Shown: in pieces, positions 1-4,677 of the stretch | How the letters are laid out: the number at the start of each line of letters is the position of its first letter | Position numbering within the stretch: position 1 is the stretch's first letter | Source: Thermococcus sp. | Lineage (GTDB): Archaea > Methanobacteriota_B > Thermococci > Thermococcales > Thermococcaceae | Assembly: GCA_027001105.1 (NCBI GenBank) | Contig: JALTMZ010000064.1 | Location: forward strand, 1 to 6,605 | DNA: 6,605 bases | Reading direction: 5' to 3' | Made by a program: the position numbers and the translations under genes | The notes under the pieces: model-generated | Told to the model about the DNA's origin: nothing | The model's database searches: none | Seen by the model: the letters and a program-made list of their open reading frames with translations, nothing else

Positions 1-82
1 GAAGAAAATTTACTATGGGGATGTTTCCCTTAGATTTTCCTAAGTTATTATATCAATTGTCGAAGTGCTATTAGGCATAATG
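1..82. other. Upstream flank without an assignable gene
   Basis: All three plus-strand frames that enter at base 1 stop early: TAG at 31-33, TAA at 41-43, and TAG at about 72-74. At most the last codons of an upstream gene could lie here, and I cannot tell which frame or strand would be used. A small hairpin, CTTAG at 29-33 and CTAAG at 40-44 around a 6-base loop, is followed by an AT-rich run and might be the end of an upstream transcript. The stem is only 5 bp, so this is weak. Confidence 0.3.
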
Positions 83-96
83 GAAAATTTAATATA
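83..96 (+). promoter_or_regulatory. Probable BRE/TATA promoter of the aspartate symporter gene
   Basis: The sequence GAAAATTTAATATA fits an archaeal promoter, with an A-rich BRE-like part followed by a TATA box at about 88-96. Archaeal transcription normally starts about 25 bases past the TATA centre, which gives a start near 117-122 and a leader of roughly 40 bases. It is the best TATA-like match close upstream of the start codon at 159. The assignment rests on position and base composition only. Confidence 0.6.
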
Positions 97-121
97 CCAA
101 ATGTGCATAATCCTCAATTGC

Positions 122-137
122 TGTCCACTAATGGACA
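122..137. promoter_or_regulatory. Perfect inverted repeat TGTCCA-N4-TGGACA, candidate operator
   Basis: The 16 bases TGTCCACTAATGGACA form two perfect 6-base arms around CTAA. The site lies just past or on the predicted transcription start of the symporter gene and before its Shine-Dalgarno sequence. A dimeric repressor bound here would block initiation or early elongation. In RNA it could instead form a 6-bp hairpin in the leader. I do not assign a regulator. Confidence 0.45.
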
Positions 138-158
138 CTAAGTTTGGGGTGAACAGCC

Positions 159-1445
159 ATGGCACAGAAAGGTATTTTGAGGACATATCTCGACATTCCA
201 GTGCTTCAAAAGATTTTAGCTGGTTTGATTCTTGGTGCTGTTTTTGGTTTGATCATGGGGCACTTGGGGTATGCAGATGCAGTGAAGACATACATCAAGC
301 CCTTTGGTGACATCTTTGTCAGACTGCTGAAGATGTTAGTGATGCCCATAGTCTTTGCATCCCTTGTTGTGGGTGCAGCAAGCATAAGTCCAGCAAGACT
401 TGGAAGGGTTGGAGTTAAAATAGTCATCTATTACTTGCTTACATCAGCATTTGCAGTAACACTTGGTATAATAATGGCAAGGATATTCAAACCAGGGCTT
501 GGGCTCCAATTGGCTACAGGAGCCAAATTCCAAGCAAAGCAGGCGCCTTCTATGGTTCAAACTTTGCTTAACATAATTCCAAAGAATCCATTTGGAGCTT
601 TGGCTAACGGGCAGGTACTTCCTACAATATTCTTCGCGATAGTTTTGGGCATTGCACTGACATACTTAATGAACAGCAAGGATGAATTTGTGAAGGACAG
701 TGCCAATACACTTTTCAAGGCAATAAACGGTCTCGCGGAGGCTATGTACAAGATAGTTGGCGGTGTCATGCAGTATGCTCCAATAGGTGTTTTTGCATTG
801 ATTGCTTATGTTATGGCAGAGCAGGGAGTTAAGGTCGTTGGTCAGCTGGCAAAGGTGGTTGTTGCAGTATATCTTGGCTTAATCCTTCAGATTGTCTTGG
901 TGTACTTTGTGCTCCTCAAGATCTTTGGACTCGATCCAATTAAGTTCATCAAGAAAGCTAAGGATGCCATGATTACTGCATTCGTTACAAGAAGCTCAAG
1001 CGGTACTTTACCAGTTACAATGAGAGTCGCTGATGAAGAGATGGGAATAAGCAAGGGTATCTACTCATTTACACTTCCACTTGGTGCAACAATTAACATG
1101 GACGGAACAGCTCTGTATCAGGGTGTCTGTACATTCTTCATAGCCCTTGCAATAGGCCAGCACCTTACCCTCGGACAGCAACTCACAGTAGTTCTCACAG
1201 CAGTTCTTGCATCAATTGGTACAGCCGGTGTTCCTGGAGCTGGTGCGATAATGCTTGCAATGGTTCTTCAGAGCGTTGGACTTCCGTTGACAGATCCAAG
1301 TGTTGCTGCAGCATATGCAATGATCCTTGGTATTGATGCCATCTTGGATATGGGAAGAACAATGGTCAACGTTACGGGAGACCTTACAGGTACCACAATT
1401 GTGGCAAAGACTGAAGGAGAGCTTGACTTGAGCAAGTGGCAGTGA
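159..1445 (+). CDS. Sodium-coupled aspartate (dicarboxylate/amino acid:cation) symporter, GltPh/GltTk family
   Basis: This is a membrane transporter of the SLC1/DAACS family, importing aspartate (possibly also glutamate) together with sodium ions; family members work as trimers with an elevator mechanism. The 428 residues match the usual 420-430. The diagnostic elements are all present and in order. The HP1 tip is RSSSGTLP at 278-285. TM7 carries NMDGT at 313-317. HP2 has the GVPGAGA loop at 357-363. TM8 holds D397, R400, T401, N404 and D408, which by alignment from memory correspond to GltPh D394, R397, T398, N401 and D405. The arginine and aspartates that bind the acidic substrate are intact, so an acidic amino acid substrate is well supported, with aspartate preferred by analogy. 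The start is supported by a GGGGTGA ribosome binding site at 146-152. The gene is monocistronic in appearance: it has its own promoter and a T-rich tail. The inverted repeat in its leader suggests regulated expression, perhaps by amino acid supply. Confidence 0.96.
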   Translation: MAQKGILRTYLDIPVLQKILAGLILGAVFGLIMGHLGYADAVKTYIKPFGDIFVRLLKMLVMPIVFASLVVGAASISPARLGRVGVKIVIYYLLTSAFAVTLGIIMARIFKPGLGLQLATGAKFQAKQAPSMVQTLLNIIPKNPFGALANGQVLPTIFFAIVLGIALTYLMNSKDEFVKDSANTLFKAINGLAEAMYKIVGGVMQYAPIGVFALIAYVMAEQGVKVVGQLAKVVVAVYLGLILQIVLVYFVLLKIFGLDPIKFIKKAKDAMITAFVTRSSSGTLPVTMRVADEEMGISKGIYSFTLPLGATINMDGTALYQGVCTFFIALAIGQHLTLGQQLTVVLTAVLASIGTAGVPGAGAIMLAMVLQSVGLPLTDPSVAAAYAMILGIDAILDMGRTMVNVTGDLTGTTIVAKTEGELDLSKWQ

Positions 1446-1450
1446 TGGTG

Positions 1451-1487
1451 TTTCCGTTTTCTTTCTTGCTCCCTATTTTCTCTTTAT
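1451..1487 (+). terminator. Pyrimidine/T-rich terminator-like stretch after the symporter gene
   Basis: Six bases past the stop codon there is a run of T clusters (TTT, TTTT, TTT, TTTT, TTT) separated by C residues and few purines. Archaeal RNA polymerase in Thermococcales terminates at oligo-T tracts without needing a hairpin. The position between two genes with separate promoters fits that role. No stem-loop is evident. Confidence 0.5.
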
Positions 1488-1498
1488 GAATTAAGGGA

Positions 1499-1527
1499 TA
1501 ACGTTAAATACCCAAACATAACGCTAC
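1499..1527 (+). promoter_or_regulatory. Promoter region of the duplicated-domain surface protein, with TAACGYTA direct repeats
   Basis: A TATA-like TTAAATA lies at about 1504-1510, which predicts transcription from near 1532 and a leader of about 30 bases. The same stretch holds TAACGTTA (1499-1506, itself a perfect palindrome) and TAACGCTA (1519-1526), spaced exactly 20 bases apart, about two helical turns. The 9-mer TAACGCTAC recurs before the next gene at 3023-3031. The TATA assignment is moderate and the repeat's regulatory role is inference. Confidence 0.4.
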
Positions 1528-1560
1528 TTCTTAGGACATTAATAATGGGGGTAATGAGGA

Positions 1561-2997
1561 ATGAAAAAGTTGGGTGTTTTGGTAATAATCCTCCTTTTGG
1601 GTGTCTCAATGGCTTATGCTCAGGAGGTTCCGTTTTATAAGGAGGAGTTTGTGTTCACAATTAAGGTTTTGGACAATGGAGATGCTCAAATAACCTTAAA
1701 AACCTCTTGGCTTGAGCCTAAGGATGAAATACAGAAGCAGATTGAACAAATTCTAAATCAAACAAATCTAACAAAAGAAGAGGCTATAAAGAAGTATGAA
1801 AAAGAGCAGCTTGACAGGTATATAGCAAGCCTTGCCAACTATGGCATAAAGACCACTAATCAAAGTCTAAAAATTCTGGGAATTGATGAAGGAAAGAATT
1901 TAACGGTTGTGTTTACGGCTATTGCTGAAAAGTTTGCCAGATATTACTCATACGATGGTTACTGGGAAATCGTGGTTGATCCAACACGAGGTTACGGCAC
2001 TGCTCCAATACCTGATACGGGTCTTCCGTATAAGGTTGAGCTTCACAATGTCTTCATAATTGAGCTTCCTCAAGATGCCAAGCTTTTGGAGTATCCAAAA
2101 CCCATAACAAGAGAATACAATCAAAGTAAATTCTATGTGAGATCAAAAGTTGAGGGGAACAAAATAATTGTAACTTCGGATATTTATCTTGAACCTTATC
2201 TGAGACCAGAAGGCTTTAAAGCACTTTTTGGTGATTACAACACATTCTATGTTAGATACACGACACCAAAACCAGGAGAAGAGGAACAGTACCAGAAAGT
2301 TGTTTCTGAGCAGTATTTGAGAGCACAAATTTTTTCTAACGGCACAACAAGGCTCTTAATTCAGGATAAGTACATTGAACCTGCGGATCAGATTCAACTT
2401 ATGAAGATGCAGATAAAGCTAATGGGCGTTCAAAATGTTACAGATTTAATTCTCCAGAACAATATTAAAGCCTTGGGAGGGCAGGGAATTAAAGTGGAAA
2501 ACGCAAATGCAAAAATAATTGGTTTAAACGAAACAGGTCCACTTATCATTGAAGCTAATTATGTTGTCCAGAACTTCACAAAGAAAGTTAACGGAACCTA
2601 TGAATATTCTTTTGATCCGACTCTCGGATACTCCCTTTACAATATAGGCTACAGAGCCCAGAATGAGATAAATCAAACCCTAAAGTTAGAACTCATACTC
2701 CCAAATGATGCCAAAATAGTTGAAGTTCCCCAGAATATAACAAAGGAACTCAAAGGTAACAGATTCACTTTAACTACACTGGTTAATGGAAATAAAATCT
2801 CAATAACTGCAAATATTTTTATCAGATATGGTGCTCATCAGGAAGATGTCCAGAAGCTTCTTGCGAATATCAGCAGAGCATACATCAGATTTACACTTCC
2901 GGAAGCTTCTCAGGGAATTAACTATAAGCAAGTAGGAGCAGCAGTTGGTGCACTTGTGCTCATAGGGGCAGCAATCTTCTTGATTAGGCGGAGATGA
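1561..2997 (+). CDS. Secreted, C-terminally anchored protein with two tandem copies of one uncharacterised domain
   Basis: I do not recognise a named family. Residues 1-20 form a Sec signal peptide (basic MKK, hydrophobic core, AYA before Q21). Residues about 457-475 form a hydrophobic segment followed by RRR, so the protein is probably anchored by its C terminus with about 435 residues outside the cell. The outer part is an internal duplication, about 28-236 and 250-447. Matching blocks include WLEPKDEIQ (50-58) with YIEPADQIQ (271-279), DPTRGYG (140-146) with DPTLGYS (352-358), LPQDAKLLEYP (169-179) with LPNDAKIVEVP (380-390), and EGNKIIVTSDIY (198-209) with NGNKISITANIF (409-420). Both copies alternate beta-like strands with one helical insert. 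Thirteen N-X-S/T sequons suggest N-glycosylation. There is no catalytic or metal motif, no cysteine and no obvious archaeosortase signal. The ATG follows a GGGGGT at 1547-1552; a GAGG at 1556-1559 is too close to the start to be the main site. A role as a surface or ligand-binding protein is inference only. Confidence 0.9.
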   Translation: MKKLGVLVIILLLGVSMAYAQEVPFYKEEFVFTIKVLDNGDAQITLKTSWLEPKDEIQKQIEQILNQTNLTKEEAIKKYEKEQLDRYIASLANYGIKTTNQSLKILGIDEGKNLTVVFTAIAEKFARYYSYDGYWEIVVDPTRGYGTAPIPDTGLPYKVELHNVFIIELPQDAKLLEYPKPITREYNQSKFYVRSKVEGNKIIVTSDIYLEPYLRPEGFKALFGDYNTFYVRYTTPKPGEEEQYQKVVSEQYLRAQIFSNGTTRLLIQDKYIEPADQIQLMKMQIKLMGVQNVTDLILQNNIKALGGQGIKVENANAKIIGLNETGPLIIEANYVVQNFTKKVNGTYEYSFDPTLGYSLYNIGYRAQNEINQTLKLELILPNDAKIVEVPQNITKELKGNRFTLTTLVNGNKISITANIFIRYGAHQEDVQKLLANISRAYIRFTLPEASQGINYKQVGAAVGALVLIGAAIFLIRRR

Positions 2998-3000
2998 CAA

Positions 3001-3022
3001 TCTTTTCTTTTTAATGTTTTAT
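3001..3022 (+). terminator. T-rich terminator-like stretch after the surface protein gene
   Basis: Three bases after the TGA stop come TCTTTTCTTTTT and then TGTTTTATT. This is the kind of oligo-T run that terminates Thermococcales transcription. It sits just upstream of the AlaX promoter, so the two genes are probably separate transcripts. Confidence 0.45.
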
Positions 3023-3032
3023 TAACGCTACC

Positions 3033-3042
3033 ATTATATATC
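3033..3042 (+). promoter_or_regulatory. TATA box of the AlaX gene
   Basis: ATTATATATC is a strong TATA-type element. Counting about 25 bases from its centre puts the transcription start near 3060-3063. The transcript would then begin almost at the Shine-Dalgarno sequence, leaving a leader of only about 12 bases before the ATG at 3074. It is preceded directly by the shared 9-mer TAACGCTAC (3023-3031). Confidence 0.6.
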
Positions 3043-3062
3043 TCTGTTACAAATTTCTTTTC

Positions 3063-3069
3063 AGGTGAT
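3063..3069 (+). promoter_or_regulatory. Shine-Dalgarno sequence AGGTGAT that decides the AlaX start
   Basis: AGGTGAT complements the conserved 3' end of archaeal 16S rRNA (AUCACCU) and lies 4 bases before ATG 3074. A GTG inside it (3065-3067) opens the same reading frame 9 bases earlier and would be picked by a longest-ORF rule. That GTG would have no ribosome binding site of its own and lies almost at the predicted transcript end. Confidence 0.75.
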
Positions 3070-3073
3070 AGAA

Positions 3074-3718
3074 ATGACGAAGAAGCTTTACTATGAGGAT
3101 GCATATCTAAAAGAAGCAAAAGCAAAAGTTGTTGAAATAAAAGACAATGCACTGCTTTTGGATCAGACAATTTTCTATCCAACAGGTGGAGGACAGCCCC
3201 ATGACAGGGGAACAATAAATGATGTTCAGGTTTTAGATGTTTACAAAGACGAGGAAGGTAATGTCTGGCATGTTGTGGAAGAGCCAGGGAAATTCAGGGT
3301 AGGAGATGAAGTTGAGCTTAGGATAGACTGGGATTACCGCTACAAGCTCATGCGTATTCATACTGCGATGCATCTCTTGGATCATGTGCTGAATGAAGTT
3401 CTCGGTAAGGACAAATGGCAACTTTATGGCAGTGGAATGAGTGTGGAAAAGGGAAGATACGATATTCTTTACCCAGAAAATGTTAACAAGTACAAAGAGC
3501 AGATTATTGAGCTTTTCAATAAGTATGTGGACGAAGGTGGAGAAGTTAAAATCTGGTGGGAGGGAGAGAAGAGACTCACACAAATCAGGGACTTTGAAGT
3601 CCTTCCATGCGGTGGAACCCATGTAAAGGACATCAGGGAGATTGGACATATCAAAAAGCTGAAGCGCTCAAGCATAGGGAAAGGCAAGCAGAGGCTGGAG
3701 ATATGGCTTGAGGATTAA
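3074..3718 (+). CDS. alaXM: Alanyl-tRNA editing protein AlaX-M (trans-editing deacylase)
   Basis: This free-standing homologue of the AlaRS editing domain hydrolyses mischarged tRNA(Ala), chiefly Ser-tRNA(Ala), in the cytoplasm. From ATG 3074 it has 214 residues, close to the roughly 216 of Pyrococcus AlaX-M and longer than the AlaX-S form of about 157. The N-terminal beta domain has the glycine motif YPTGGGQPHDRG (35-46), typical of the medium form. The zinc site is complete: H96 and H100 in HTAMH, C179 and H183 in CGGTH. No catalytic AlaRS aminoacylation domain is attached. A longer ORF begins with GTG at 3065, but the AGGTGAT ribosome binding site overlaps that codon and is correctly spaced for ATG 3074. 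The stop TAA shares TTAA with the stop of the convergent gene, so the 3' ends overlap by 4 bases and neither gene has its own terminator space. Confidence 0.95.
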   Translation: MTKKLYYEDAYLKEAKAKVVEIKDNALLLDQTIFYPTGGGQPHDRGTINDVQVLDVYKDEEGNVWHVVEEPGKFRVGDEVELRIDWDYRYKLMRIHTAMHLLDHVLNEVLGKDKWQLYGSGMSVEKGRYDILYPENVNKYKEQIIELFNKYVDEGGEVKIWWEGEKRLTQIRDFEVLPCGGTHVKDIREIGHIKKLKRSSIGKGKQRLEIWLED

Positions 3719-3993
3719 ATCCCCAGCTTCTCTTTTACCTCCTCTATTGTTGCACCTTTAATTAGCAAGTCTTTATCTCTTGAGGTTTCGCCTCTGATTA
3801 TAACAACTTCTTTCCCAAGGAGCTTTGAGAGGAATTTTATTAATTCTTTGTTAGCTTTCCCACCAACTGGGGGAGCGCTAACTTTTATTTTGATCCTTCC
3901 CTTCCACCTGTCAACTCCTTCAATGCTGTTCCTTTTTGCATTTGGCTGAACATAGACGAGGAGAATAACACCGTCTTTCGTCTGCTTTATCAT
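3715..3993 (-). CDS. DUF167 (UPF0235, YggU-like) family protein
   Basis: A small 92-residue protein with the full DUF167 signature: QPNAKRNSIEG (16-26), the core RIKIKVSAPPVGGKANKEL (33-51) and RGETSRDKDLLIKG (67-80). The family is found in bacteria, archaea and eukaryotes, and structures exist (for example MTH637 and E. coli YggU), but the biochemical role is not established. The length is normal. ATG at 3993 is supported by GGAGG at 4005-4001, seven bases upstream, which lies inside the last codons of the preceding gene. Start and preceding stop overlap as ATGA, so translation is probably coupled. The stop overlaps the AlaX stop on the other strand. A link to RNA or translation is suggested by neighbours only. 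Confidence 0.92.
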   Translation of the reverse strand: MIKQTKDGVILLVYVQPNAKRNSIEGVDRWKGRIKIKVSAPPVGGKANKELIKFLSKLLGKEVVIIRGETSRDKDLLIKGATIEEVKEKLGI

Positions 3994-4502
3994 TCTCTCC
4001 CCTCCAGATCATATTCCCATACAATTTTTGGAGGAAACCTCTTTTCTTTTACAGCCCTAATTATTTCATCTGCAACTTTGTAGGCGAAATCAAAGGCATC
4101 TTTGTCGATTAGACCATAATTGAGAGCCATTTCAAGCTCATCTTCATCTAACAAGAAAGCTTCGCCGTTTGGGAAGATGAATATGTCTAAAAATAGGTCG
4201 AGCATTTCTAAAGTATTTCCATATCTCTCTGTGTAAGCCAAAACGTCCACATAGAGTCCTTTGAAGTTGCCCTCTTTATCGTAGACCTTTAGAATATCAT
4301 AATTTTGTCCAACAAAAGCGAAATAAATCATTGTGTAATCGTTTTCAATGACCTTGGCTCCATTTACATAAAGGGGCGCGAGCATTCCATGGAATTTGGA
4401 CTTGGCAACGATAATATCTCCTAAGTCTGCTATGAGTTCATCGTATCTCTCAAGAACTCTGTTTGGAATGCGTTTATAGATGAGGTGAACTTTTTTGTTC
4501 AT
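3990..4502 (-). CDS. DUF402 domain protein (FAU-1 C-terminal/NTDP phosphatase-like fold)
   Basis: A stand-alone DUF402 domain. In other proteins this domain forms the C-terminal part of the archaeal AU-rich-RNA-binding protein FAU-1 and the staphylococcal nucleoside tri/diphosphatase Ntdp, so RNA binding or nucleotide phosphate hydrolysis are both possible; I cannot choose. Seen from ATG 4502 (170 residues), the family pattern is clear: YDILKVYDKEGNFKGLYVDV (68-87), then LDLFLDIFIFPNGE (101-114) and LLDEDELEMALNYGLID (117-133), with conserved acidic residues D102, D106, D119 and D121. The frame stays open upstream to ATG 4544 and TTG 4559. I prefer 4502 because the added residues look like AT-rich promoter DNA containing TTTTTAAACC at the right distance for a nearly leaderless transcript. 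No start has a good ribosome binding site. The gene is coupled by ATGA to the DUF167 gene. Confidence 0.85.
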   Translation of the reverse strand: MNKKVHLIYKRIPNRVLERYDELIADLGDIIVAKSKFHGMLAPLYVNGAKVIENDYTMIYFAFVGQNYDILKVYDKEGNFKGLYVDVLAYTERYGNTLEMLDLFLDIFIFPNGEAFLLDEDELEMALNYGLIDKDAFDFAYKVADEIIRAVKEKRFPPKIVWEYDLEGRE

Positions 4503-4524
4503 GATAGTGTTATTAGCAATTTTG

Positions 4525-4536
4525 GGTTTAAAAACC
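4525..4536. promoter_or_regulatory. Candidate TATA element for the DUF402-DUF167 pair
   Basis: On the minus strand this reads GGTTTTTAAACC, a TATA-like element whose centre lies about 28 bases before ATG 4502, predicting a transcript that begins at or just before that codon. Its ends GGTTT and AAACC are inverted repeats, so it might also work toward the plus strand. A second TATA-like element (minus strand ATAATTTTAT, 4584-4575) would instead fit a start at ATG 4544. Only one of the two need be real. Confidence 0.4.
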
Positions 4537-4559
4537 TCAGCCATAATCAAAACTATCAA

Positions 4560-4677
4560 TATCCTCGAAGCTTGATAAAATTATGTGCGGGTTAAGATGG
4601 ATGCGAGGTTGGTTTACCTCTCTGGCTTCTTGAGTGGTGTTGCTCTTTTCACTGTGGCAAAATAATATGGAGAAGAA
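4560..4677. other. Gap between GlyRS and DUF402 genes, with a 22-codon plus-strand micro-ORF
   Basis: On the minus strand the first bases past the GlyRS stop are moderately T-rich (TTCTTCTCC, then ATATTATTTTG), a weak terminator at best, so read-through into the DUF402 pair is possible. On the plus strand ATG 4597 opens 22 codons to TAA 4663-4665. The peptide begins MDARLVYLSGF and continues hydrophobic to a final lysine, like a tiny membrane segment. It lacks a good ribosome binding site. The inverted repeat GAGGT-N6-ACCTC (4604-4619) also lies here. I see no tRNA or other RNA gene. Confidence 0.3.

Noticed and set aside
65..310. 81-residue frame overlapping the symporter start
   Set aside because: It starts with a non-ATG codon before the predicted TATA box and runs through the symporter in another frame. 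The symporter has clear family motifs and its own ribosome binding site.
3023..3042. Possible joint operon of the surface protein and AlaX genes
   Set aside because: A T-rich stretch and a good TATA box lie within the 76-base gap, so separate transcription is more likely.
3233..3649. 138-residue open frame on the minus strand across the AlaX gene
   Set aside because: It lies antisense to a gene with a complete zinc site and family motifs, has no ribosome binding site or promoter, and its translation resembles no family. It is a shadow frame.
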